Below are positions 1-8,450 of a stretch of DNA of 64,000 bases, piece by piece. Every line of letters starts with the position of its first letter. Position 1 is the stretch's first letter. The translations under genes and the position numbers were made by a program. The notes under the pieces were generated by a model. It ran no database searches. It saw only the letters and a list, made by a program, of their open reading frames with translations, and was not told where the DNA came from. The stretch covers positions 1-64,000 of the forward strand of contig NZ_BOML01000051.1 of the NCBI RefSeq assembly GCF_016862175.1, given 5' to 3'. This stretch comes from Paractinoplanes durhamensis. GTDB taxonomy: Bacteria; Actinomycetota; Actinomycetes; Mycobacteriales; Micromonosporaceae.

Positions 1-2
1 GC

Positions 3-200
3 ACCCGGTGAGTGCGCCGCCTGGCTCAGCCCCGCGCCCGGTGAGTGCGCCGCCCAGCCCATCCCCGCACCCCGTGAGCGGGCCGGCTGGCTCAGCCCCG
101 CGCCCGGTCAGCACACCGCCCAACCCAATCAACCAAACGGTGAGCACGTCACCAGCCCAGCCAATCACCCAGTGAACGGGCAGCGCGAGAGCGCGGGAGG
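3..200. repeat. 33-bp imperfect tandem repeat, about six units
   Basis: Units of exactly 33 bp start at 3, 36, 69, 102, 135 and 168, with a shared core resembling cccggtgagtgcgccgcc. The first three units are the most alike and the last three are progressively degenerate. Because 33 is a multiple of three, one plus-strand frame stays open through all units (an 11-residue repeat of the type PGECAAWLSPA) and continues antisense into the next gene. The array runs to the window edge, so its full size is unknown. Whether it is intergenic minisatellite DNA or the end of a repeat-containing gene cannot be decided here. Confidence 0.75.
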
Positions 201-237
201 CCAAACAGCGCGCCGAGAGACCGCTGCGGCCACCGGG

Positions 238-711
238 TCAGGCCTGGGTTACCGAGGGCTGGCTCGACCAGGCGAAGTTGATCCATTTGTCGGTGCGGGA
301 CCACACGTATTCGCACTTCACTACCGAGTGCGGCTTCTCGTAGATGACCGCGCAGCGGGCCTCGGCGACGTGCCCGGCGCAGTAGTCGCGGACCAGCTTC
401 AGGGTGGCGCCGGTGTCGGCGACATCGTCGACGATCAGCACGGTCGCCCCGGACAGGTCGACGGTCTGCGGCACCGGCGGCAGCATCACCGGCAGATCCA
501 GCCGCTCGTCGACGCCGGTATAGAACTCGACGTTGATCAGATGCAGGTTCTTCACGTCGAGCGCATAACTGATCGCCCCGGCCGGAAGCAGCCCGCCACG
601 GGCGATCGCCAGGATGAGATCGGGCCGATACCCGTCATCGGCGACCTGCTGGGCCAGCGCACGCCCCGCCCGCCCGAAGTCGTCCCAGGTCAACGTTTCC
701 CGCTCGCTCAC
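238..711 (-). CDS. phosphoribosyltransferase (xanthine/guanine PRTase-like)
   Basis: A 157-residue type I phosphoribosyltransferase. The PRPP-binding signature VLIVDDVADTGATL lies at residues 91-104, preceded by the family's early beta strand LILAIARGG (residues 32-40). The compact length fits the Gpt/xanthine PRTase-like group, which converts a free purine base and PRPP to a nucleotide in the cytoplasm; the exact base is not readable from the sequence. The GTG start at 711 follows a good ribosome-binding site (ggggag, about 5 nt away). The gene stands alone on the minus strand downstream of the SDR gene, separated by 176 bp. Confidence 0.85.
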   Translation of the reverse strand: MSERETLTWDDFGRAGRALAQQVADDGYRPDLILAIARGGLLPAGAISYALDVKNLHLINVEFYTGVDERLDLPVMLPPVPQTVDLSGATVLIVDDVADTGATLKLVRDYCAGHVAEARCAVIYEKPHSVVKCEYVWSRTDKWINFAWSSQPSVTQA

Positions 712-829
712 GCCACTCCCCTACCACCGAATCCCCGCCACCGCGGGCGTCCCAACCGCAATGATCCAGCAGGCCGCCCCAGCGGGAAAGATCAGGTGAG
801 CCGCCTCGCAGGCCACCGGCAGCCCAGGC

Positions 830-878
830 GCGTTGCCCCAGCGAAGCGTTGCCCGGCGCCGCGTCGTCGCGTTGCCCC
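830..878. repeat. three short direct repeats gcgttgccc
   Basis: The 9-mer gcgttgccc occurs at about 830, 846 and 869 in the 176-bp gap between the phosphoribosyltransferase and the SDR gene. No gene or terminator is evident in this gap. The function is unknown and the repeats may be chance in such GC-rich sequence. Confidence 0.4.
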
Positions 879-887
879 GGCGGCCGC

Positions 888-1760
888 TCAGGCGCGCTGC
901 TCCTTGGGGAAGTGTGGGCGCAGGTTGGCGGCCATGATGCGGTCGAGGATGCGGTCGGAGAGGATGCGGGACAGCCGGGTGAGGATGGCCGCGTCCCGGC
1001 CGACCGTGTAGCGGGCGCGCGGCCGGCGCACCGTCGCGGCGCCGGCGATGATCCGGGCCGCCGCCTCGGCGGACAGCCCCGACCGGGTGAACGCGGTGGC
1101 CTGGCTGATGATCGCCTGCAGCAGCCCGCCGTAGCGGCCACGCTCGGCCGGCGACATCGCGTCGATCGTGCCGCGCATCCGCTCGATGCCGCGGCCGGTC
1201 ATCTCGGTGCGTACGCCGCCGGGCTCGACCACCACCACCTGCACGCCGTGCGGCGCGAGTTCCCGCCGCAGGGCGTCGCTCATCCCCTCCATGGCGAACT
1301 TCGCCCCGGCATACGCCCCGTAGGTCGGCAGCGCGACCTTCCCGCCGACCGAGCTGATGTTGACCACCCGGCCGGAGCTGGCGTGCAGCGCGGGCAGCAG
1401 CGCCTTGGTGACCGCGACGTGGCCGAAGAAGTTCACCTCGAACTGCCGCCGCCACTCGTCCATCGACAACAGCTCCACCGGTGCGTTGATGGCGATGCCG
1501 GCGTTGTTGATCACCGCCCGCAGCGGCCGCCGCGCCGGGTCGGCGGCGACGCGCCGGGCGACCGCCTCGATCTGCGCCGGGTCGGTGACGTCGAGCAGAA
1601 CGGGCTCCAGGCCGGGCCCGCGCAGCGCCTCGCCGTCGGCCTCGCGCCGGACGCCGGCGAGCACGTGGTAGCCGCGGCGGGCCAACTCACGGGCGGTGGC
1701 CGCGCCCATGCCGGTGGATGCGCCGCTGATCAGAACGAGCTCTTCATGTGACGTTGTCAT
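888..1760 (-). CDS. SDR-family NAD(P)-dependent oxidoreductase
   Basis: A classical short-chain dehydrogenase/reductase of about 290 residues. Visible signatures are the N-terminal nucleotide-binding glycine motif SGASTGMG (residues 12-19), NNAG, the catalytic Ser in NISS and the YxxxK pair (YAGAK). The family oxidises or reduces alcohols, ketones or acyl groups; the substrate cannot be told. ATG at 1760 is preferred over a TTG three codons upstream. The gene is divergent from a TetR regulator at 1831 and shares with it a control region holding three copies of one inverted repeat, the first of which overlaps this start codon. It is therefore very likely the regulator's target. Confidence 0.88.
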   Translation of the reverse strand: MTTSHEELVLISGASTGMGAATARELARRGYHVLAGVRREADGEALRGPGLEPVLLDVTDPAQIEAVARRVAADPARRPLRAVINNAGIAINAPVELLSMDEWRRQFEVNFFGHVAVTKALLPALHASSGRVVNISSVGGKVALPTYGAYAGAKFAMEGMSDALRRELAPHGVQVVVVEPGGVRTEMTGRGIERMRGTIDAMSPAERGRYGGLLQAIISQATAFTRSGLSAEAAARIIAGAATVRRPRARYTVGRDAAILTRLSRILSDRILDRIMAANLRPHFPKEQRA

Positions 1761-1816
1761 ACGAACCAAGGTAGCAGCTCATGTGACGCTGTCAAGTGAA
1801 CGGGCTGACGTTGTCA
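1749..1816. promoter_or_regulatory. three TetR-type operators, TGACGNTGTCA
   Basis: The 11-bp inverted repeat tgacgttgtca occurs at 1749-1759 and 1806-1816, and tgacgctgtca at 1784-1794. The arms TGAC/GTCA are perfect. Start-to-start spacings are 35 and 22 bp. The sites fill the divergent promoter between the SDR gene and the TetR gene; one covers the SDR start codon and one ends 15 bp before the regulator's GTG. This arrangement is expected for autoregulation plus repression of the neighbour. Confidence 0.75.
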
Positions 1817-1830
1817 GGTAGATTGGCGGC

Positions 1831-2400
1831 GTGGTCAGCAGAGTGGAGAGCGCGGCGGCAACCCGGCGTGCGCTGGTCGACGCGGCCGCCGACCTGCTCG
1901 ACGAGGGCGGCCCGGACGCGGTGACCCTGCGCGCCGTGGGGGCCCGCGCCGGCGTGTCCCGCGGCGCGCCCTACGGTCACTTCCCGGACAAGGAACACCT
2001 GCTCGCCGCGGTCGCGGCCAAGAGCTGGCAGGAGGTCGGCGACCGGCTCGACGAGCTGATCGCGGACCGGGCCCTGCCCCCCGCCGTCCGCCTGGAGCGC
2101 TCCCTGGCCGGGCTCATGGAGGTCGGCCGGCGGCGCCCGCACGCGTACGCGCTGATGTTCGCCGCCCCCACCGAGGAACACCCGGACGCGATCGCCGCCG
2201 TGTCCCGCACGCACGACCAGTTCCTCGCCATCGTCGCCGAGGTCGTCAAAGGCCCGGACCGGGCCGGCCCGCTCGGCGCGCTCCTGATGACCAGCCTGCA
2301 CGGCATCGTCGCGATGGAGAACAGCGGCCAGCTCACCCCGGAGAAGTGGCACGTGACCGGCGACGAACTGCTCCGCATGCTGATCGCCCGGATCGCCTAG
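1831..2400 (+). CDS. TetR/AcrR-family transcriptional regulator
   Basis: A 189-residue TetR repressor. The N-terminal helix-turn-helix occupies residues 10-55 (core VTLRAVGARAGVSRGAPYGHF, the last part being the TetR recognition-helix signature), followed by an all-helical C-terminal ligand domain resembling TetR_C_33-type domains. It starts with GTG at 1831. The divergent SDR gene and the three identical operators between them point to local repression of an SDR enzyme released by a small ligand. The ligand is unknown. The gene ends 5 bp before the convergent stop of the next gene. Confidence 0.9.
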   Translation: MVSRVESAAATRRALVDAAADLLDEGGPDAVTLRAVGARAGVSRGAPYGHFPDKEHLLAAVAAKSWQEVGDRLDELIADRALPPAVRLERSLAGLMEVGRRRPHAYALMFAAPTEEHPDAIAAVSRTHDQFLAIVAEVVKGPDRAGPLGALLMTSLHGIVAMENSGQLTPEKWHVTGDELLRMLIARIA

Positions 2401-2405
2401 AAACC

Positions 2406-3386
2406 TCAGGGCAGGTCGAAAGTGGCCACCACCGGGGCGTGATCGGACTCGGGGAACTTCCGGTCGGTGGCGAAGGACTGGGACTCGTCGTGCAGGATCT
2501 CGTTGTGGATCTCGGAGCCCCGGTAGTGGGCCAGCAGGTTCCGGGTCACCAGCATGTGGTCGAGCATGTTGCCCTGGCCCTGGTGGAACAGGGTGTAGCG
2601 GCTCGACTGCGGGACCGTCTGCTCGATCGGGACGAGCACTCTTGCGGCCAGCGCACCGTTTCCGGTGTCCTCCACCTGGCCGCGGATGGCCAGCACCGGG
2701 ACCTCCTCGGGGGTGGCGTTGAAGTCGCCGGCCACCACGATGCGGGCGTCCGGGTCGCCGTCGAGGATCTGGTCGACCAGGCGGCGCACCTCCAGGGCCT
2801 GACCCATCCGCTTCATCGAGGAGATGAAGGAGCCCTCGGCCCACGAGTCGGCGCTGCGCCACGTGTACTGGTCGACCATCTGGCCGGGGATGGTGGTGGG
2901 CAGCTTCGACTTGAGGTGCACGTTGATCACGTGCAGCGGGCGGCCGCCGACGTTGAGCTCGACGTGCAGGATGGGGCGTTCGACGCCGATCTCGATGGCG
3001 AACTGGTCGGGCGGGATGGCGGTCAGCCGCCGGTAGGTGGGCGCGGCGACCAGCTCGTTGCGCAGCTGCTGGCGGGACAGCACCGGCAGGTGGGTGGCGA
3101 CCACGATGTTGCGCTCGTTGTAGGCGCCGTCGTCCTTGGGCTTGGTGGTGACCAGCTCGGCACCCTCTAGAACCGTGTCGGTCAGCAGCGCGCGCAGGGC
3201 GTGCAGGGCGCGCGGCTGGCCGGGCCGCTCCTGGCCGTTGACCTCTTGGAAGCAGGCGATGTCGGCGCGCAGGCGCTGGATCTGGGGCCGCATGAGGGCG
3301 ATCCGGTCGGCGAGCGAGGGCTCGACCCCGTCGGCTGTCTCGTCGAAGTTCTCGAGGTTGAACGTCGAGATGCGCAGTTCCGTCAT
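2406..3386 (-). CDS. endonuclease/exonuclease/phosphatase-family protein
   Basis: A 326-residue protein with the complete EEP (DNase I-like) active-site set in order: NLENF near the N-terminus, the metal-binding Glu in FQEVNG, HLKSK, GDFNATP, LDHML and the C-terminal SDHAPV. Members are Mg-dependent phosphodiesterases or phosphatases acting on nucleic acids, lipids or inositol phosphates; the fold is clear, the substrate is not. No signal peptide is visible, so it is probably cytoplasmic. It lies downstream of the glycoside hydrolase gene but is separated from it by a strong terminator hairpin, so it is probably transcribed on its own. Confidence 0.85.
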   Translation of the reverse strand: MTELRISTFNLENFDETADGVEPSLADRIALMRPQIQRLRADIACFQEVNGQERPGQPRALHALRALLTDTVLEGAELVTTKPKDDGAYNERNIVVATHLPVLSRQQLRNELVAAPTYRRLTAIPPDQFAIEIGVERPILHVELNVGGRPLHVINVHLKSKLPTTIPGQMVDQYTWRSADSWAEGSFISSMKRMGQALEVRRLVDQILDGDPDARIVVAGDFNATPEEVPVLAIRGQVEDTGNGALAARVLVPIEQTVPQSSRYTLFHQGQGNMLDHMLVTRNLLAHYRGSEIHNEILHDESQSFATDRKFPESDHAPVVATFDLP

Positions 3387-3447
3387 GCCGTCAAGGTAGG
3401 CCGCTGAGCAGCGAAAACAGCGTCCTTTGTCCTAGATCGTTCAGCAT

Positions 3448-3477
3448 GGAGCGGGGTCGATGCCTCGACCCCGCTCC
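3448..3477 (-). terminator. terminator hairpin after the glycoside hydrolase gene
   Basis: A perfect 13-bp stem (3448-3460 with 3465-3477) closes a 4-nt tgcc loop directly downstream of the minus-strand stop at 3485. There is no T tract, as is common in high-GC actinomycetes. Confidence 0.8.
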
Positions 3478-3484
3478 ACCGACA

Positions 3485-6007
3485 TCAGTTCCCGGACGAA
3501 TAGAGCTGCTGGATCTCGGTGGCGGACAGCGCCCGGTCGTACAGGTGCACCTGGTCGGCCACCCCGTCGAGGTAGTCGACCGGGTTACCGCCGTACTTCC
3601 CGCGCCCGATCACGGTGTTGCCGGTCGGCGCCGCCTGCGGCATGCAGGCACTGGCGGTGCCGGCGAGCGCACCGTCGACGTACAGCCGGAGCTCGCCCTT
3701 GACCGTGTCGCGCACCCCGACCAGGTGGTACCACTGCCCGACCGCCGGCTTGAACCCGGCGAGGGCCCGGACGCCGGCGAAGCTCATCGCGAACTTCTGG
3801 TCGGCGCCGGAGTACTGCAGGAAGAAGTCGCTGTTCGAGGCCCCGTCCTGGCTGATGATCGTCTGGAAGGCGCCGTCCGCCTTGTCGAGCTTCACCCAGG
3901 CCGCCGCCGAGTAGTCGGAGGCGGTGTTCAGCACCGGCTTCCCGGCGTCGAGGTATTGGGTGGAGCCGTTGAAATCAACGCCTTGCCCGTTATGTCCCGA
4001 CACGAAGCCGGGCGAGCCGACCGGGGTCAGCGTCCCGTACGAGCCGTCGAGCGACCAGAATGCGACACCTTCCAACCCAGGGGTGCCGGCCGGCGGCTGC
4101 GGCACATTGGCCCCGGACCCGTCCGCGGACGCGATGATCTTCTTGTTGATCTTCCGGACGGCGGCCAGATCCATCTTGGCGAGCTGCCGGTCGTACGTCC
4201 AGAAGCCGTTGAGCTCCCCCTCGACGTCGGTGATCTGGGTGTAGATGGCCGCGCTGATTCCGCAGTACTTGGCCGAGGTGATCACCGCTTCCTGGTTGGC
4301 CACGTATTTCGCGGTCAAGACCGAGGACGACGGCTCCATCTCGTACGCCTGGCCGTCCCCGAACCACATGTGGTTCGAGGTCTTGAGCCCGAACCCGCCG
4401 TGCTCGCCGTCGATCGCCACCCGCGAACCGGACGGCGCCGGGGTGGCCGGCCCGAGGTACTGGTGGAAGTCGATCACGTCGCCGGCCCCGGAGTCACCGT
4501 GCGAGTTGCAGCAGTTCACCCCGCTGTGCGCGTTGACCAGCCGGGACGGGTCCTGCGCCTTGACCGCCGTGGCGATCCGCCCGGTGTCCTCGCGGCTCCA
4601 CTCGCCCCAGCCCTCGTTGAACGGCACCCAGGCGACGATCGACGTCCACGACTCGTGCTCGCGCACCATCTCGTGCAGCTCGGACTCGAACTGCCCGCGC
4701 CACTCGGCGGCAATCGGCCCGGTGTTGGCGGCCGGCATGTCCTGCCAGACCAGCAGCCCGAGTTTGTCCGCCCAGTAGTACCAGCGGTCCGGCTCGACCT
4801 TGATGTGCTTGCGGACGGCGTTGAAGCCCATCGCCTTGTCCTGCTCGAGGTCGAAGCGCAGCGCCGCGTCGGTCGGGGCGGTGTTCAGGCCGTCCGGCCA
4901 GAAGCCCTGGTCGAGGTTGGCCTGGTTGAACAGGATCTTCCCGTTGAGCGTGATCCGGAGCTTCCCGTCGGCACCCGGCGCGGTCCCGATCTCCCGCATG
5001 CCGAAGTACGACCCGACCGCATCAACCGTTTTGCCGCGATCAACCAAAGAAACCGACAGGTCATACAGGTACGGATGGTCCGGGGACCAGAGGCGAGCGC
5101 GCGGCATCGGCAGGGTCAGTAGCGTGTCGGCCGCACCGGTCACCGAGCCACCACCCCGAACCGCGGCGCGCACCGTCAGACCCGTACCCGCAAAGGTGTT
5201 GACCTTGATCTTCAGAACGCCCGCGGACACCGAAGGGGTCAGCGACAGCGACGTGATCGAGGCGGCCGGCACCGGCTCCATCCAGACCGTCCGCCAGATG
5301 CCGGAGCTGCCCTGGTAGAAGATGCCGCGGTCGCCGACCCGGCGCTGCTTGCCGATCGGCTGGCCGGTCGCGTCGGTGAGGTCCTCGGCCCAGACGATCA
5401 GCTCCTGCGGGCCGCTCGCGGTGAGTGCGTCGGTGACGTCCACGTCGAAGCCGTCGTAGCCGCCGCGATGGGTGGCCACCGCCGTGCCGTTCACGTAGAC
5501 CTTGGCGTCGTAGTCGACCGCGCCGAAGTGCAGCTGCAGCCGGTTGCCGGCGCCTACCTTCCACCCGGCCGGCACGGTGAAGGTCCGGCGGTACCACATC
5601 CGGTCCTCGTGCCGCTGAATGCCGGAAAGAGCACTTTCGATGGGGTACGGGACCAGGACGCGCTCGGCCAGACCCCGACCGGCCGGAACCGCCTCGCCGG
5701 TGGTGGCCTTGGCGAACTCCCAGACCCCGTTGAGGTTCTGCCATTTGTCGCGGGTGAGCTGCGGGCGGGGATATTCGGGCAGCGCGTTGTTCGGCCCGAC
5801 CTTGGCGGTCCAGGGGGTGGCCAGCGGCGGGATGCCGGCGTGCCAGGCGGGGTCGGCGGCGGCCACCGCCGAGGTCAGTGGGGCGGGAGCGACGGGAGTC
5901 TCGACCGAACTGGGCGCACTTTCCGCCGGGGCCGAGGAGAAGGTGAGGAGCAGGGCGGTCGCGGACGCGGCGGCGAGCAGCCACCGGCCCCGGACATGTT
6001 GTGTCAC
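3485..6007 (-). CDS. secreted glycoside hydrolase family 2 with C-terminal LamG domain
   Basis: An 840-residue exported enzyme. It has a signal peptide (GRWLLAAASATALLLTF, cleavage near residue 30), the GH2 jelly-roll sugar-binding domain (about 85-245), an immunoglobulin-like domain (about 250-345) and a TIM barrel (about 350-640). FNEGWGEW at 463-470 holds the likely acid/base Glu465, and the Glu in DGEHGG near 535 is the probable nucleophile. Residues 650-840 form a laminin-G/concanavalin-like domain that probably binds polysaccharide. The GTG at 6007 is chosen because gaaggga sits 7 nt upstream and the signal peptide follows at once; longer starts add unrelated residues. The substrate (beta-galactoside, glucuronide or mannoside) is not determined. 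Confidence 0.88.
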   Translation of the reverse strand: MTQHVRGRWLLAAASATALLLTFSSAPAESAPSSVETPVAPAPLTSAVAAADPAWHAGIPPLATPWTAKVGPNNALPEYPRPQLTRDKWQNLNGVWEFAKATTGEAVPAGRGLAERVLVPYPIESALSGIQRHEDRMWYRRTFTVPAGWKVGAGNRLQLHFGAVDYDAKVYVNGTAVATHRGGYDGFDVDVTDALTASGPQELIVWAEDLTDATGQPIGKQRRVGDRGIFYQGSSGIWRTVWMEPVPAASITSLSLTPSVSAGVLKIKVNTFAGTGLTVRAAVRGGGSVTGAADTLLTLPMPRARLWSPDHPYLYDLSVSLVDRGKTVDAVGSYFGMREIGTAPGADGKLRITLNGKILFNQANLDQGFWPDGLNTAPTDAALRFDLEQDKAMGFNAVRKHIKVEPDRWYYWADKLGLLVWQDMPAANTGPIAAEWRGQFESELHEMVREHESWTSIVAWVPFNEGWGEWSREDTGRIATAVKAQDPSRLVNAHSGVNCCNSHGDSGAGDVIDFHQYLGPATPAPSGSRVAIDGEHGGFGLKTSNHMWFGDGQAYEMEPSSSVLTAKYVANQEAVITSAKYCGISAAIYTQITDVEGELNGFWTYDRQLAKMDLAAVRKINKKIIASADGSGANVPQPPAGTPGLEGVAFWSLDGSYGTLTPVGSPGFVSGHNGQGVDFNGSTQYLDAGKPVLNTASDYSAAAWVKLDKADGAFQTIISQDGASNSDFFLQYSGADQKFAMSFAGVRALAGFKPAVGQWYHLVGVRDTVKGELRLYVDGALAGTASACMPQAAPTGNTVIGRGKYGGNPVDYLDGVADQVHLYDRALSATEIQQLYSSGN

Positions 6008-6100
6008 GCGCGTTATTCCCTTCGGAGCGGAAGAGTGCGCTCGTGTTTCGCCATGAGCCAACACAGTTGAACAACGACGCTCAGGTTACGTCAAGGTTTC

Positions 6101-7738
6101 ATGGCGATCTATGTCCAAGGGGGCAACCCTGCAACCGAACTGCGACCGGACCGGTGGGGTCGCCCACTCAACCGCCCGCCGCGGATGCCGACCTTTAGTG
6201 CCATGAGCGTGAGCAGTGGAGTGCGGCCGGTGGCGGCTGCCCTGGGTTCGTCGGGGGCGCCCGGCGCTGTCGACGATCCGCAGGACGCCCTCCTCGCCGG
6301 GCTGATCGCCTTCATGACCAAGGACACCCCCTCGGTCCAGCACATCCTCGACCTGGCCGAGCCGTTCCTGCGGGAGGCGGCCGGCCTGACCGCCGCCACC
6401 GTCTACGAGCTCGACTCGGAGACCGGCCTGCTCAACCCGACCGCCCGGGTCGGCGCGCCCGGCGCCCGGGACCTGCTCACCGCGGGCAAGGTGTTCCGGA
6501 TGGCGGCCGGTGCCGCACCGCTGGCCGACGGCGGCCGGATGGCGATCCGGCTGCGCATCGGCGGGCAGACCGTCGGCGTGCTGCTGCTGACCGGCACCGG
6601 CCTGGCCGTGCTGCGCCCGGAGACGCTGTCGCCGATCGCCCTGCACTTCGCGGCCACCCTGCAGGGGATCGCCGCGGAGAAGCAGCGCCAGTTCCTGTCG
6701 CACGTCTCCGCGACCATCCGCAAGCTGTTCGAGCAGGGCATGGTCGCCACCACCGTCGAGGCGGCCGGCCGCACCCTGGTCACCTGCTCCGCCGAGGCGT
6801 TCCGCACCGACTTCGGCGCGCTCGTCCTGGTCGACGGCGAAGGCATTGTCCGCTACATCCACAGCGTCGGGATGGCCGACGGCGACGCCCAGTTCCGGCA
6901 CCTGATCGGCACCGCCGCCACCGACTCCCCGGTCTGGCGGGCGATCAGCGAGGGCAAGCCCGTGCTGGTCACCGACGCCACCAACGCCGCCGTGCTGACC
7001 TGCGGATTCGTCCGCACCATGGGCCTCAGGTCGTACATCGCGATCCCGATGATGTCCGCCCAGGGCTGCGTCGGCATGATCCTGTGCGGTCAGGCCGACA
7101 CCCGCGACTGGACCAGCCGGGACCGCATCCTCGCCGAGCAGCTGTCGGTCGAGGGCGCCCTGATCGTGGACAGCGCCGGTATGCGCCAGGCCGCCCAGGC
7201 GCACGTGGCACAGCTGTCCCACCAGGCGTTCCACGACTCACTGACCGGCCTGCCGAACCGCTCCTACCTGCTCGAACGCGCCGAGCAGGCGGTCGGGCAC
7301 GCGGCCAGCACCGGCGGCCGGGTGGCGATGATGCTGCTCGACCTCAACGGCTTCAAGGAGGTCAACGACACCGCCGGTCACCACGTCGGCGACGGGCTCC
7401 TGCAGCAGGTCGCCAAGCGCCTGCTGGGCGCGGTCCGGGAGAACGACGTGGTCTCCCGGCTCGGCGGCGACGAGTTCGCGATCCTGCTGACCCGCGACCC
7501 CGACGAGGCGGTCGCGACGGCGGTGGCCGACCGGATCGTCGAACGGATGCGCGAGCCGTTCACCATCGACGACGTCGAGGTGAAGATCGGCGGCAGCGTC
7601 GGCATCGCCCTCTACCCCGAGGACGCCGGAGCGTACGACGCCCTGATGCGCAGCGCCGACGCCGCGATGTACGACGCGAAGCGCGACACCAAGGCCCTCG
7701 GCGGCGGCAGCCGGCGGGCGCACCCCGAGGTCAGCTGA
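6101..7738 (+). CDS. GAF-GGDEF diguanylate cyclase
   Basis: A soluble protein of up to 545 residues with two GAF-like sensory regions (about 70-200 and 215-365) and a C-terminal GGDEF domain (about 375-540). The active-site motif is an intact GGDEF (RLGGDEFAILL, near residue 455). An RxxD inhibitory site (REND) lies exactly five residues before it, so product inhibition is expected. It should make c-di-GMP from two GTP in response to a ligand bound by GAF. The start is uncertain: ATG at 6101 has a weak aagg, while ATG at 6185 or 6203 would remove a low-complexity N-terminus. The 3' end overlaps the convergent gene by 8 bp. Confidence 0.9.
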   Translation: MAIYVQGGNPATELRPDRWGRPLNRPPRMPTFSAMSVSSGVRPVAAALGSSGAPGAVDDPQDALLAGLIAFMTKDTPSVQHILDLAEPFLREAAGLTAATVYELDSETGLLNPTARVGAPGARDLLTAGKVFRMAAGAAPLADGGRMAIRLRIGGQTVGVLLLTGTGLAVLRPETLSPIALHFAATLQGIAAEKQRQFLSHVSATIRKLFEQGMVATTVEAAGRTLVTCSAEAFRTDFGALVLVDGEGIVRYIHSVGMADGDAQFRHLIGTAATDSPVWRAISEGKPVLVTDATNAAVLTCGFVRTMGLRSYIAIPMMSAQGCVGMILCGQADTRDWTSRDRILAEQLSVEGALIVDSAGMRQAAQAHVAQLSHQAFHDSLTGLPNRSYLLERAEQAVGHAASTGGRVAMMLLDLNGFKEVNDTAGHHVGDGLLQQVAKRLLGAVRENDVVSRLGGDEFAILLTRDPDEAVATAVADRIVERMREPFTIDDVEVKIGGSVGIALYPEDAGAYDALMRSADAAMYDAKRDTKALGGGSRRAHPEVS

Positions 7739-8372
7739 ACATCGTCGCGATCGGCAGCCCGATCAGAACGCCGCCGACCAGCAGGCCGACCCCGAACCGC
7801 CGGGCCTCCGGCAGGTAGAGGCTGCCCCCGACGATCACCAGGAACAGCGGGATCCACGCCCAGTAGGTCAGGTGCGTGCCGGCCAGCCCCGGGAAGGCCG
7901 CCGACGGGATCACGGTCGTGGCGCACGGCCCGAGGCAGCCGACGACCAGGCCGGCGAGCAGGCCGGACATCAGGCCGCGATCCAGGAACGGCGCCGGGAT
8001 GGCCGGCGAGGCCACGGTGAGGATCGGATCCTCCCCCGAATGCCGGGTCAGCGAGATGATGTAGCCGGCCGGATCGTGCACGACCAGCAGGCGGCCGTCC
8101 AGCCCCGAGGCTTCCTCGACCCGCCCGCCGGCCTCCCGCCAGAGCTCCGCCACCAGGTCGAAGGCCTCGTCCCCGGCCTCGGGAAGCCGCCCGCCGCGCA
8201 CGATCCGGATGCCGGACCTGGTCTCCGGGGTGCGCAGGAACTGGGCCGGGACGGGTTCGAGGCGCAGGCTGGGGTCGGCGTGCAGGGTCGCTTCCAGGCG
8301 CTGATTCACGCCCTGGGTGACCTCGGCCCGGCTGGGCCCTGCTCGCTGCACCACCTGGGCAGAATGTCGCAT
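7731..8372 (-). CDS. hypothetical membrane protein
   Basis: A 213-residue protein I do not recognise. Residues 1-120 are soluble and moderately charged, with a stretch resembling a small alpha/beta domain (GRLLVVHDPAGYIISL). Residues 130-213 hold three hydrophobic segments, the first with a Cys pair (VVGCLGPCATT). It may be a tail-type inner membrane protein with a cytoplasmic sensory or binding head. It converges on the diguanylate cyclase with an 8-bp overlap and diverges from the peptidase-like gene; neither neighbour explains its role. Codon use is typical for the region, so the gene looks real. Confidence 0.7.
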   Translation of the reverse strand: MRHSAQVVQRAGPSRAEVTQGVNQRLEATLHADPSLRLEPVPAQFLRTPETRSGIRIVRGGRLPEAGDEAFDLVAELWREAGGRVEEASGLDGRLLVVHDPAGYIISLTRHSGEDPILTVASPAIPAPFLDRGLMSGLLAGLVVGCLGPCATTVIPSAAFPGLAGTHLTYWAWIPLFLVIVGGSLYLPEARRFGVGLLVGGVLIGLPIATMFS

Positions 8373-8450
8373 CCAAGCCCGTTTTTTCGGGAAATAGAGT
8401 TACGCGGCGCCGCCGCAGCCGGCTCCTCGCCAGATCGTAGGCTGGTCTTC

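Noticed and set aside
3..200. CRISPR array
   Set aside because: The 33-bp units abut without spacers and diverge gradually; there are no cas genes.
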